This document shows, in pieces, positions 26,101 to 36,543 of a stretch of DNA of 64,000 nucleotides. The notes beneath the pieces are model-generated. The model had not been told where the DNA came from. It made no database searches and saw only the letters and a list, made by a program, of their open reading frames with translations. The position numbers and the translations under genes were made by a program. Position 1 is the stretch's first letter. Every line of letters starts with the position of its first letter. The DNA comes from Lyophyllum atratum (Eukaryota; Basidiomycota; Agaricomycetes; Agaricales; Lyophyllaceae). The stretch covers positions 2,418,001 through 2,482,000 of the forward strand of contig JACGCN010000002.1 of the NCBI GenBank assembly GCA_014905825.1, in the 5' to 3' direction.

Positions 26101-26821
26101 TGTTCCTGAAGGTATTGACACAGCACGATCCTCCGTCGTGTCCATGGTTCCACCTACTTCTGCTGCCTCCACTGTGACACTTTTCGAGGAATTCGCTGCC
26201 GACTTGGAATCTGAACTCCAGGCTCAAAGCACCCCACACAACACCGTCTCAAACAAACCAAGAGCAAGACACCCTGCCCCCATGCCAAAACAAAACCGAC
26301 GCTCAAGCATTGTATATGTTAAATCTGATGATCACGTCTCACCTACGAACTCCACCGCCGAACCCACTGCGCCTACTTCCACCATGTCCGCCTTTGCACA
26401 ATGGTCAACCCGGGCGGTTCGTCCTCTCATACCCAAGGCCAGCAAGCTCCAGCGCAAGATGTCCAACGCAGATGCATCTCAATCAGGCACAAAGTCAGGT
26501 TCCCCCAGCGGAAACCTGCGTCCCCTCACACTCCTGCAGGATCGTGACCCTAACACCGCCAGCCCGGTGCTTAGTGATACTCGTCCTTTGACTCTCGGGA
26601 AGAGGCAGAAGTCCAGAGGGGCAGCGCCTGTGCAGGATGAGAATGCGTCTCCAGATTCTAGTTCTAGCAACAAGAGTCTGAAGCCGCTGAAACTCGCTCG
26701 GTCAGATACCAGCAAAGTACGAGGCTTCCTCAGGAAAGTAGAAGTTTTACCCGACGTCGTCGTGCGACCACCCTCGACCACCGACCACACGGGTTTCGCC
26801 TACAGTTTCAATCGTGACTAA
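23148..26821 (+). CDS. Seven-helix membrane protein with a long loop and long tail, function unknown
   Basis: Exons 23148-23270, 23329-24534, 24583-25772 and 25828-26821 join in frame to 1,170 residues. The sequence shows seven hydrophobic segments: about 4-32 (LIPALALAFFSFLCSAFVIL), 60-78 (IWLASLDLLALSIFVWQAI), 98-121, 131-154, 159-186, 429-452 (LLGWLIVIWVPIALSLPYLI) and 459-481. Between helices 5 and 6 lies a Ser/Thr/Pro-rich loop of roughly 240 residues, and after helix 7 a disordered tail of almost 690 residues. This layout resembles cAMP-receptor-like fungal GPCRs, but I see no diagnostic motif, so the GPCR idea is inference only. The ATG at 23148 is preferred because it opens helix 1. 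The next gene is 1.3 kb away. Confidence 0.8.
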
Positions 26822-27942
26822 ACCAGACGATACCCCCACCCCGGCATTTTCGCTGTGCATATTTCGTATTGCTTTCACCTTGATGCTTTTTATTACCTTG
26901 CCTTCATCGCTTCACCCTGCTATTTTGTTTTGTTCCGTTTTGCACGCCTCCACGAACCGAATTGCAATGACTCACTGTATCCATCCCATTGACTCTCATC
27001 ATATGTCTTGTGCTCTCTCGATCTCATACGCTCCGCTATCTCGCATCGCACTCGATATCTAGATTTGCTATCTTCCTTGCTACTCGCTATCCTCGTCAGC
27101 TTTCTTGCATTGGCTGCTCTTGATGAACTCCATACGTACATACCTCTATGCTTCCATAACCTATGCCCACTTTTCTCAACTTTTACGTACCTACGCAACC
27201 CAAGTTACTCCATTGTACAAATGTGCATGGCATCACGTCACGTACTAGCAGCGTAGTGCGCATCTTCTCCTGCCGTACGCAATACAGTCTTGCCTGTCTC
27301 ATTGATGCACCAGCTGTGCATATCGTATCGTCCCAGATTGGTGTCTAAGCATACAAGAGTAGCATCCCTAAGGAGTGTCGGTGGCAGGGATCGGTGCCGT
27401 CGTCGGAATTCTGATTCAATACATAGCACAAAGAAGGTACATTTTGGAAGCCAAGTGGTTAAAGCTGGGTTGAAGCATATTTTCGATTACGAAGGGGTAG
27501 AACGTAGACATTGTAGACTATTCTTCTTCGTCGGGAATATTGATCCTCCAGTGTTTTAAGAAAGAATTGGCATCGGGGACCCCATCCGCCCGGCGGGACG
27601 TGGAAGAATAACAAGGCGAGGATTCTTCGAATGCCCCCTTTGCATCCGCTTTCCGTCCTATTATGGCCCAGCTCAGCATCAGATCCTTGGCTGAGCATTG
27701 TCATTTCGTCCCTGTTATCCCATACTGTTTCACAAGGTCCTCCGCTGAAAGTCCAGTCACCAGAGGAATTCCCAAATGATATGGTGACATGACGGTGCAC
27801 CACGAAAACATGAGACTGTCAACATCAGATGTGCCACCAGCGACTCCTCACAAAACATAGAAGACTGAGCAGGACTGAAAGGGTCTGCTCTTCCAGAGGT
27901 ATGTAACCCTATCATTATAACTACCCATTACATTGCACTTCA

Positions 27943-28040
27943 ATTTAGGTTTCAACCGTTTTTCAGGATTTTGGTTTCGACCAGTTCTAAGACCTTCACC
28001 TGGTCGAGACTCCAATCCTATTAACGGTTGAAACCTAAAT
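27943..28040. repeat. 98-base foldback (inverted repeat) upstream of a TATA box
   Basis: The outer arms are a perfect 18-base inverted repeat: ATTTAGGTTTCAACCGTT at 27943-27960 and its complement at 28023-28040. Inside, TCGACCA (27977-27983) pairs with TGGTCGA (28001-28007), and CAGGATT/TTGG pairs roughly with CCAATCCT, so the whole segment can fold into one imperfect hairpin. It has no open frame. I cannot see clear target-site duplications at its ends. Confidence 0.85.
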
Positions 28041-28057
28041 ATTCACCAAGCTTTTCG

Positions 28058-28065
28058 TATAAATA
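28058..28065 (+). promoter_or_regulatory. TATA box
   Basis: TATAAATA lies 40 bases before the ATG at 28105 and 18 bases after the foldback; a CT-rich tract follows (about 28074-28085), as in fungal transcription start regions. Confidence 0.6.
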
Positions 28066-28104
28066 GAGCCCACTCTCTCTCTCGTCTTTCTCCAGTTCAC
28101 TACG

Positions 28105-29382
28105 ATGTACACACCATGGATCTCTTCTATCATTGCGCTGGCCGCTATCCCTCCGTCGTTCGACCGTGTTACTAGTCTGCACATCTCGCTGCCTTTTGCC
28201 GCCATTGCCAACCCAGCCGCCCCTGGGATTCTCGCCAATGTGACCCGCCCCACCGCCGTATCCCTCCTCGCCTTTAATAGCGTAACTCTACTTTGCAAGC
28301 CCAGTCTGCCAATGGCGATTGCCTCTTCCAAGGATGCAACCTCCACTAGCGCCTCGACTCTCTCCATCTCAGCCCCAGACCCGCCTGTCAGCCTCCGCCG
28401 CCCTCCCCGCCATTCCTCCGGAAAGGCGTATCTTCCCCACGCCCAGTCTAGTTATCTCATGTGTTCCGTTGGGTCGTCCAACGGCACCGACCCCCCCTGT
28501 TCTGTCGCCGGCCGACCAGTGCAGCCCCCCGCCTTGGTCGACATCATCCCGCCAAAGGTCACCGTCACCTGGGACGTCTCCGTTCCGACTGTTGACCTCG
28601 CCGTTATCACCAACAATGCTCCAACTTCGACTGTCAACATCACCGCCGCCACGCCTATAGGTGCCATCAAGCCTACACGAACCCATGCTCGGGGCGCTGA
28701 CAACAACGTTAGTTTCTATATCATGATGGGCTTCGCTACAGTCCTCTTCACCGCCGTCCTTTATTATTGTGATACCGCGGCGGATTTGATGGTACATCTT
28801 TTTCCTTCTCCTCTTCATCGTGCCCAACCTCATATGCATCCTTTACTGCAGGACGGTTTTATCATCTTCGGCAAGCACTTCCGATTCCGGGTCTCCGTAG
28901 GCGATGTCCAAACTGAGGCCATCATCGTGAGTTAGTTCCTTTGCCTGACCTTTCTGCTTCTCACTTATGTTGCATCACATCAGGATGACAGACTTCCCGT
29001 CGTCAAAGATGGCAACGCCGTGGTCGATAAAGGTCCCATTGTATGTTAATGAATTCTCTTCCCTCTTCGTCCATCGCTTATCGTTAATCCCCCAGGCCAA
29101 GGATGGTGTATTTGCCGCCGCCGTGAATACCGTCAATGATGTTACGGTCAAAAAAGATGTCGTCGTGCGTTTTCTTCTCTTGTCTACTTTTCAGCCCGCT
29201 GACTCCCTCTCCTGTAGGCCGATGAGCCTCCTGTCGCGGGATCTCGATCGATGACAGGCCGTTCAGTCCTGCGCCGCGCCCCTCCTCCTGCTCGCATAGT
29301 CTGCGGTAGGCGCTACAACAAACCCCGCTCACTCCAGAAGGTGACCTCCACAACATCGGCGAAGGTGCGCTCCGTGAACTAG
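28105..29382 (+). CDS. Single-pass membrane protein of unknown function
   Basis: Five exons join in frame: 28105-28791, 28852-28926, 28984-29040, 29096-29164 and 29218-29382, giving 350 residues. The N-terminus is hydrophobic (YTPWISSIIALAAIPPSF) and could be a signal sequence. A Ser/Thr/Pro/Val-rich region with NVT and NIT sequons follows. A transmembrane helix (FYIMMGFATVLFTAVLYYC) lies at about residues 206-224. The tail after it is built from four small exons with Val/Asp-rich phrases (DDRLPVVKDGNAVVDKG, AKDGVFAAAVNTVNDV) and a basic end (RRAPPPARIVCGRRYNKPRS). All small exons have lengths divisible by three, so skipping any would keep frame. I recognise no family; a cell-surface protein is a guess from the layout. 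Confidence 0.65.
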
Positions 29383-30655
29383 GCTCGTCAACGAACGTCA
29401 AGAATCGTCAATGTATCGACATTTAGCATTCTGCTTCTCTCGGCGCAGGCGCCCTCCTTACGCATCTACCCCATCCATCCAACGTCATTCCTCGACACCA
29501 CATCCTCTTTTACCCGACCATTGACGTCAACTCAATCCACACCCTTCCGCGTCAGCGATCCCCAGCCACAGTAGTACCTATCGACTCGGACGCGAGCTCG
29601 ATGTGGGAACCTGGGCTGGATATCGCACTCGACGGCCGACCCTAGTACCACGGGGACCTGGACGCAAGCCCGCTGTGGAAACCCGGTCGGACTCTCGGTT
29701 GGGGGCCCTTAGTACATGCCTCTCGGACACGACATTCGGGACTCAGGATATGGATATGGATGTGGATCTCGACCTCTCCGTGCTACGTGCTTCGTGACTC
29801 TTGGATTCTTTGCTTATGACTCGGGACTGCATGCTGGATATCTATTTGGAGACGTGACTCGTGAAGATAACGAAATATAGCTGGAGTGGACCTCGAAACA
29901 GGACTGGATGACTAGAAGATTGCTGGACCCGTTTCGTCATATAAATTATCATATAAATTATCTCTAGATGCTTCGGACATGGACTTGGGTGGATCTTGCT
30001 TCGGACTTGTTTATCTTATCCCATATTAGAATTTTCCTGCCTTCCTGCGCGGCAGTATATATATGTAATAGCATGGGAGACTATCTGGATCGGATACAAT
30101 GAATCTACTTCCCTTTGTTCCCTCGTCGCATGAGCACACGATTAGTTCATTCTTCCAGAAGGGCTGGCGAGAAAACTTGATGCAACCGTGGTGTCGTACT
30201 TAGACGGCGTGGCGGGTTGAATCGACGATTGATGTGCAAGTCCGTCGAGTGTTCAGTGGTAATATTCGCATTGATTTGCGGGCTGTCCCAACTGCACTGT
30301 CCCTAACCAGGCTACAGATCCTTCTTGCGTACCGTCAGAGTACGGCAGAGTTGGAGTTGAATCATATGTATATAGCAGCCCGATGAACCATATGTTACTT
30401 GCAACCTTTCTCGCACCCAAGGAAGGCCCTTTGTCATCACACTGAATGATAGACGAATGTGAGTACCTTCCTTATACTGAAGAACACCGAAGGGAGGGAC
30501 ATACGTACCTTTGTAGAACAGACACTCAAGGAGACCAATAAATCCCTGCAGGCATTTCTATTTCATTTGTATTCAGCAAGAACAGAAATGACTACTTACG
30601 TCCAAACGCAACGACCGCTCGTACAGCCGTTCATATCATACAGGAATGTGAAACT
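29383..30655. other. Convergent intergenic region, 1.27 kb
   Basis: This lies between two genes that end towards each other. It contains a tandem pair of CATATAAATTAT (about 29938-29962) and a number of splice-like signals, but I could assemble no coding exon and no RNA gene. Confidence 0.45.
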
Positions 30656-32121
30656 TTATTCAAGCAGCCCAAACATACTCATCACTCCGACAGGTGGAGG
30701 CCCGCCCTCGCGAATTTTAGTCTGTCCACAATAAGCTATAACATACTTCGATGGATGCCATGAGACGGTCGGCGACGGAGCGAGAGCAGGAACGCGGTGT
30801 AGCGGTACCCCCGTCTCAGTGGCACACTATTGCAGATGTTAGAAAAGGAAAGGAGTAAAATGAAAGGAGAGCCTTACGATATCTATGTAATTGCCCGCAT
30901 TTGCGATTGCCAGGTATTCGCCGTCGTGGGAGAAGCTCAAGGCATTGATGCTATGCCTATGGAGGGCATCAGATAACTGGCCCCAGGGGTGGGAAGAGAG
31001 GACGTACTCGCAAACTGTTATCGTCCGTGCGCATATCCATTCTGATAGATCGAACATATTGACGATCGAGTCATACCCTCCAGAGGCAAGATACCTGGGC
31101 GTATAAGTCCAGGAAGTTTGTTTGTAACTCAAGAGTGTACTTGCCTGCCACGAGGATCCAAGGCTACAGCCACACATCCACCTACATGTGCCGCAGGACT
31201 TTCGCGGACAGTGAGGCTGGGATAGTCCATAATGCGGAGGGTGTGCTCCGAGTGATGGGTCAGGATCACACCGTCTCCTACATGATTGAACATGGCTGTT
31301 GACCCTGTAAGCTGCGCAGGCGTCAACGAGGTAAGCATGGTCGGGGAAACAGAAAAGCTTCACACGAACTGCATCTTTCTCGGAGAAGTGCCACGACTCC
31401 TGTGTCTCGTCGGCTTCCTTTCCTAACGTCATGAAGAATAGTTGGTGTCCCGCGGAGGCATAGAGTAAGGCACGGCCATCGGGGGAATAGCTTGTTTGCA
31501 CGGGGGACACTTTCAGCGAGCATTGTTGTGTATTGCGGCTTTCTATAAGAGGCCGAAAGTCAATCGCATCGTCGATAATGGAGTTGGCGTGTCTTCGTAC
31601 GCCGTGTATCCCAGAAAACTATTTTCCTCTCCTTCGAACTTGACGAACAGAATAGGTCTGGATGCGTCGGGTTCCACGAGACATAATCGACATCGTCAAG
31701 ATGTCCTCCCTGGAATAGGCTGGCAGATCTATAATCCATCTAACAGAACCTTAGGCGGGCTGAAAGCATCGAACAAACGACGCGTCAACTGACAGTCTTT
31801 TCGGGAAACCAGACCCTCGGTGTTTTGTCAACTCCCACACCAGCGAGCTTCTTTCCATCGCAGTTCCATGCAACGTGCGTTATGGGTTGTGGGCTGGGTA
31901 TGCGGTAGTCGCGTGGTTTGAACGCAGAAAACGTTGGTGGCTAGAGAGATGAATTCCGTAGATGGGCCACGCGTGAGTTCAGGACTCGGAGGCGAATGAG
32001 TGCTGCTTCCTACATGGACTCCTCGGGCAGCAAAGGTGGTATGCGGAGGGGGAGATGGAGGCCGTTGTGGAGGAGGGATTTCCTCAGCGTCGTCTTTGGC
32101 ATTTGAGGGAGTGTTGGACAT
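30656..32121 (-). CDS. THO3: THO complex subunit 3 (Tho3/Tex1), WD40 protein
   Basis: Tho3 is a WD40 subunit of the THO/TREX complex, which couples transcription to mRNA packaging and export. The ATG at 32121 opens a Pro-rich leader (MSNTPSNAKDDAEEIPPPQR). After an intron comes FSAFKPRDYRIPSPQPITHV and the signature KKLAGVGVDKTPRVW. Further blades contain HLDDVDYVSWNPTHPDLFCS with SSKDRKIVFWDAR, SPVQTSYSPDGRALLYAS, GGYDSIVNMFDLSEWICART and HSINALSFSHDGEYLAIANA. The last exon gives VPALAPSPTVSWHPSKYVIA and YCGQTKIREGG, typical of the Tho3 C-terminus, then TAA at 30656-30658. At least seven short introns break the frame. The repeats form one seven-bladed propeller. The gene lies head to tail with the epoxide hydrolase gene, 136 bases downstream of its stop. 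Confidence 0.9.
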
Positions 32122-32257
32122 GTTTTGAGGGAATTTCGGTAGCACAGCCACTGGCGATGGACAAGGGTGTCGTCCTCCAAGTCAAACATGTATAAGCCCA
32201 GCGGCATCGGCGCCACATAGTTCATAAGTATTGGTTTACACGTAGTTCATCAAGACG

Positions 32258-33644
32258 TTACAGTTTTCCTTGATAATTTGGCCGAGAGGTAAGGCTTTGG
32301 AGCCAGACCCTCACCCTTTCGGTAATCTCCTCCTTCACCTCTACCAAGACCCAGTGACCTATTCCCTCGAATGCAACATCCTGCATTCTGCTAATGAACT
32401 TCCGGGACTTGTTGATCAAGAAGGGAGTTGTCGTAACATCTTTCGTTCCCCAAATAAATAGGACAGGAAGGTTTGGTGCCAGGTTGGGTTGCAATTTGGC
32501 ACCTGGTCAAAGGATAATGAGTATCCGGCTAACTTTCCACATAGTTCAGGAGGAAACATACGTTCTTCCTCTTCATGTCGGTATTGCGTTGTGCGGTAGT
32601 AGTTCAATGGACCATTCATGCCTCCTTTATTGAGCTCTTCCAAATAGTACTTGAACTCCTGGAAAAAGAAAACCGGTCAGGAAGATTGCAATACATCCCG
32701 GCTAGCAACTCACAAATTCATCCAGTACAGAAGGGCCTCTGTTCACTTCAGGCAAATTTAGAAGCTTAAATAGTGATCCGCGGGTAGTATAGTTCTCGTT
32801 GGCTGTTGGTGTCCTAAACGTGATGGATAGAAACCTTGGGAGCTAAGAAACGTCTAATGGTGCACCACTGTACAATGATGGACGACAGGGGCGCACATTG
32901 GTTTCAATCTCTGATGTGGTAGTTGGGTTAGCAAAGTCGGCCTGATATCCAAGGTTTGGAGCAAGCTTTCCAACGTCCTCAATAGAGATATACTTCGGTG
33001 AAGGTGGCGTGTATGGCACACTCAACCTGGGTGAGAGTTTCAAACTTGAATGGGCTGAGAGAACCTCTCTGAAATACATACATAATCAATGCGAAAAGTC
33101 TGTGCGGGTACCACAGGGCAAAGCGACCAGCCACGAATGCTCCCCAGTCGTGGCCAACGATCACCTGAATGGTTCTGGATTCAACATGTTGATAACAAGA
33201 CCTCAGCAAGCCACTGACAGCTTTTTGAACCTCCAAAAGGTCTAAAAGAGCGGCAAGATCTGCACACAACCTTCGAGTGGAATATTCGGATGCATCTCGA
33301 GGCTTGTCGGTTCCACCGTAGCCTAGCATATCAGGGACGACTACACGATTTCCCCCGCGGACCCATGGCCCAATCTGATATCGCCAGCCATACCTAATCT
33401 CATTCAATGGGGCTCAGATCACCAGGACAAAGGTCAAGAGTACCAGAGATCGGGAAAGCCATGAAGACAAAGCAGAGTCGGCGTTCGTCTGGGGTCATAG
33501 TCCTCTGGTAGTTGGTCCACCTGGATTGTGTAAATTTAAGGAGTCAACTGGATAATGTTCTTATATGTTTACAAAGTGGTAGGTGCGCCCTGTAGATAGT
33601 TCCTCTGTCCTGTGGTTGAAGCTTGCAGGATTGCGGGGGTCCAT
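32258..33644 (-). CDS. Epoxide hydrolase (alpha/beta hydrolase fold)
   Basis: Soluble epoxide hydrolases open epoxides to diols through an ester on an active-site aspartate. The ATG at 33644 starts NPASFNHRTEELSTGRTYHF; the next exon carries the oxyanion motif LLCLHGFPDLWYGWRYQIGP. Next come VVVPDMLGYGGTDKPRDASE and the nucleophile elbow VIVGHDWGAFVAGRFALWYP, with D as nucleophile. The lid region contains LEELNKGGMNGPLNYYRTTQ, with a candidate lid tyrosine. The C-terminal part supplies FIWGTKDVTTTPFLI (second acid) and FEGIGHWVLVE (catalytic histidine). The stop is at 32258. No signal peptide is evident. Roughly seven introns of about 50-60 bases occur. The substrate cannot be told from sequence; detoxification or lipid-epoxide metabolism are the usual roles. 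It diverges from the Btz gene with a 349-base spacer. Confidence 0.9.
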
Positions 33645-33993
33645 TGAGATGATGGTCGGGGAATTGGACGCCCCGGCCGCGGATAAGTGTGTTCGGAGTT
33701 TTAAATGAGCCGGCAACGGACGAGGATTCTTTCTGGAGTGTGTTGTGTTCGGAGCCGCCTGAGATTGCCGCAACGACCACAAAGCCTCAACGCCGCACTG
33801 CCTTCTCTCTTTCTTCCCCACACTACCATAACCACTCATCCTGAGCAATCTTCTCTCTTTACTCCTCTTCTTGCCCACCATTTTTGCCTTGACTCCTCTA
33901 CTTAGAAATACTCCAACATCCATCAAGTAAGGTCTGCTTCGTCCACCAATTCCAAACCACATTTCTAATCCATCTTTTATCACAGTCACCGAT
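33645..33993. promoter_or_regulatory. Bidirectional promoter, epoxide hydrolase / Btz protein
   Basis: The 349 bases between divergent ATGs are pyrimidine-rich on the + strand just before 33994 and contain no convincing exon. A GCCGG-rich patch lies near 33675. I see no canonical TATA box. Confidence 0.5.
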
Positions 33994-36543
33994 ATGCCTA
34001 ATCCTGTTACCTCACCCTCGTCCACCCGCATAGTCAACAAAGCTTCCACGCTTAAACCACGCGGGCAGGTTAAAAAGACGAGGATTGTCAGGCGAAGAGG
34101 TAGAGCCACTGGCGACTTAGGAAGTGATGACGAAATTGAGCGGGAGATGGCCACCGATTCTGAATCAGAAGATGAGCTGTCGTCTCTTGACTCTGCCTCT
34201 GACTCGGATACCGAACCCGCTTCGGAGGACGTCATTCCTAACGGCCGCTCTCGCACTTTCACACCTAGCACAAGCCAGAGTCCAGGCGAGAGAGATGTGA
34301 ACGAGAAAGAGGCCGCTGGCCCTGAAGCTTTTTTTGCCCCTGGGGGAAATTGGTCAGAGATGGTCGCTGAGGAAACCGCCAACGGACCCGCAGATCTTCC
34401 TGTCATCGAGTTCGCAAACTTCGACGGGCAAGACAGTGTACCCCCTACTGCTCGACCGAAGAAAACGAAGAAGCTTGCGAAAAGCGCGCGGCCCGCACCG
34501 GAGGCTCCCGCTTTGTCATCTCAACCGAATGGTGACCAAAGTTCGGATGAGACGAGGGAAATTCCACACGTTGCTTCGACGTCTCGCTCTCCCGACCACA
34601 CATTCCCGCGCGCTCCCGGCCAAACAGCACGCCAAGCCTATCAACAGCGGCTTGAGAGTGATCCTTCTTATGTTCCCACTGTGGGTGGATTCTGGGGCCA
34701 TGACGACCGCCTCTTGGACAAGGATTTGCGCAGTCTCAGTGGTTGGTGGAGAGGTCGGTGGCAAGGTCGGGGCCGTGCGCGAGGGTTCATGCGGGGTAGA
34801 GGACGTGGTGGGTTCTTCGGAGGTCACGCGAACGATGACAACGGGCAGCATAATGGAGGGGATATGATCGATGTGCCTCCAATCGAACGAGCGTGGACAC
34901 ACGATGGATTTGAGGAGATGAAGCAGCGAGAGGAGCAGCGTCGGGCAGCGCAGCGCACACAGCCACCACCGCCGACCTTCCAGGGGCCTGGGGGCTTCCG
35001 CGGAGGCAGGGGACAAGTTCCAGTTCGTGGAGGGCGCGGAGGTTTCGGCCGTGGTGGATTTGTTAATCCATCAGGACGATCTTCTGTGAATTCTGGCCGA
35101 ATCTGGTTCCAAACGAAGCCAGAGCTTACGTGGACGAAACAGCACGAAGGCTTCCTCTACTTCGAGCTCGAACCCTCCCTGAAGCCTAGACAAGGTCAAG
35201 GCCAAGGGATTCTCGTCAAACTGCCTGGAAAACAGGGCAAGGTCGCCAGGGCACCTCCAAGAGCATTCCCCCCTCTCACACCATCTACTTCGAAACCCAC
35301 CACGACGAGTGTTGCTGGGTCCGAGCAGGAGGAAAGGGTGTACACCGTCAATTTACCTAAGCGGTCTGGAAAGGAGAAGGAAGTCGAGGTGGCTCCGTCG
35401 CCAGAAACTTCCATTGAAGAGATCTTCACAGTGAGGCCGTCCTTGGCCCCAGCAAACCCTCCACCCTTTAAACAGGCACCGCCTACAGTCGAAGTTGTTA
35501 CAGCAGCTCCCCCCATTCCACGACACTGGCCTCGCGAAGCACCTCCCCATCGGCCCGATGGTCCCATCGCTACTTCGTCGCAGTCTCAGCCAGAGGCTTC
35601 CGTACGCTTGCAACTCGAGCAGTTATCCTTGGAGCCCAAGGAATCTGATCCGGCTCGGCAGGCTAAAACCGAGAAAGCCGTTATGAAGAAACCTTCAAAC
35701 GAAGTGCAGGAGCAAGAACGTCCAGCGGCAGTGGCTGTGCCGGAAGTTGAGGAACGGCCATCCATACCCTCGCTACCCACTCTATTTACTCCCCCAGTTT
35801 CCCAACCATCACCCGTCTATGGTTCGCCATACGGATACCCTCCCGCTCTCCCTCCAGGTATTGCCATGAACCAGCACGGTATGCCATATGAACTGGCGAC
35901 TGGACGTCCCGTTTACCTCCAAGCCCCACCTCCTCCTCCGCCGCCTATGTACAACCCCCGCCCTGTCATGCACTCCCATCTCCCACCGTCTGCTCTCACC
36001 TTCGTCCCCGGCCACATGTCCCACCACTCCGCCGTCTCCCCTGACTTCCTAGCCCACTCTGCTTCACCGCACACACCGCCTATGAACGGGTTCATTGACC
36101 CCTCTACCGGCACACCCATATTCTCTTTCCCCCGCCAGACCTCGCGCATCGAAATCCGCGCGCCCTCTGAGAACGTTGAAGTCAAGTCGCCAACCAAGAC
36201 ACACGTCCCCAGGCCCTCAAGCCTACGGACCACGGCATCCGCGTTTGAGCCCACGCGCCCGTCATCCGACGCGTCTATGAATGGGTACTTCCCTACGCTC
36301 TCAACGCCTGAGAACGGCAGTCTCCCGACGTATGTGCCAGTAGAGGGTGCCGAGGGATATGTGGACGGTTCTGCGGCTCCTCAGCACGACCAGGGGATGA
36401 TGGGGTACGCGCAGTATCATCCGCAGCAGTACTATTACCCCGACGCGTATGGCGGGTATGCACCCAACCCGTACATGGACTTGTCGCATGCCAGGCCGTA
36501 CGAGATGTACCCGCCACCACCCGAGGGCACCATTTATTATTAA
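33994..36543 (+). CDS. Btz (CASC3/Barentsz) domain protein, putative eIF4A-III binding factor
   Basis: A single 849-codon exon. At about residues 225-240 it has SDPSYVPTVGGFWGHDDR, the core of the Btz/SELOR motif by which CASC3/Barentsz clamps eIF4AIII in the exon junction complex. An RG-rich segment follows (GRWQGRGRARGFMRGRGRGG), then a second one at about 335-355, both likely RNA-binding. Before the motif lies an acidic stretch (SDDEIEREMATDSESEDELS). The rest is Pro/Ser-rich, with an aromatic, Tyr-rich C-terminus (QYHPQQYYYPDAYGGY). Baker's yeast lacks an exon junction complex, but intron-rich basidiomycetes keep it, which fits this genome. The function is inferred from the Btz motif alone. 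Confidence 0.85.
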   Translation: MPNPVTSPSSTRIVNKASTLKPRGQVKKTRIVRRRGRATGDLGSDDEIEREMATDSESEDELSSLDSASDSDTEPASEDVIPNGRSRTFTPSTSQSPGERDVNEKEAAGPEAFFAPGGNWSEMVAEETANGPADLPVIEFANFDGQDSVPPTARPKKTKKLAKSARPAPEAPALSSQPNGDQSSDETREIPHVASTSRSPDHTFPRAPGQTARQAYQQRLESDPSYVPTVGGFWGHDDRLLDKDLRSLSGWWRGRWQGRGRARGFMRGRGRGGFFGGHANDDNGQHNGGDMIDVPPIERAWTHDGFEEMKQREEQRRAAQRTQPPPPTFQGPGGFRGGRGQVPVRGGRGGFGRGGFVNPSGRSSVNSGRIWFQTKPELTWTKQHEGFLYFELEPSLKPRQGQGQGILVKLPGKQGKVARAPPRAFPPLTPSTSKPTTTSVAGSEQEERVYTVNLPKRSGKEKEVEVAPSPETSIEEIFTVRPSLAPANPPPFKQAPPTVEVVTAAPPIPRHWPREAPPHRPDGPIATSSQSQPEASVRLQLEQLSLEPKESDPARQAKTEKAVMKKPSNEVQEQERPAAVAVPEVEERPSIPSLPTLFTPPVSQPSPVYGSPYGYPPALPPGIAMNQHGMPYELATGRPVYLQAPPPPPPPMYNPRPVMHSHLPPSALTFVPGHMSHHSAVSPDFLAHSASPHTPPMNGFIDPSTGTPIFSFPRQTSRIEIRAPSENVEVKSPTKTHVPRPSSLRTTASAFEPTRPSSDASMNGYFPTLSTPENGSLPTYVPVEGAEGYVDGSAAPQHDQGMMGYAQYHPQQYYYPDAYGGYAPNPYMDLSHARPYEMYPPPPEGTIYY

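Larger units (their letters stand above)
26822..28104. other. Intergenic region, 1.28 kb, ending in a foldback sequence and TATA box
   Basis: The first part is pyrimidine-rich and probably holds the 3' untranslated region of the preceding gene. No convincing exon was found: frames at 27290-27559 and 27459-27803 lack motifs and splice partners. The right end holds the inverted repeat and TATA box described separately. Confidence 0.5.

Noticed and set aside
30459..30734. Possible small gene downstream of THO3
   Set aside because: Splice-like signals occur on the minus strand, but no open series of exons with a start or known motif could be assembled.
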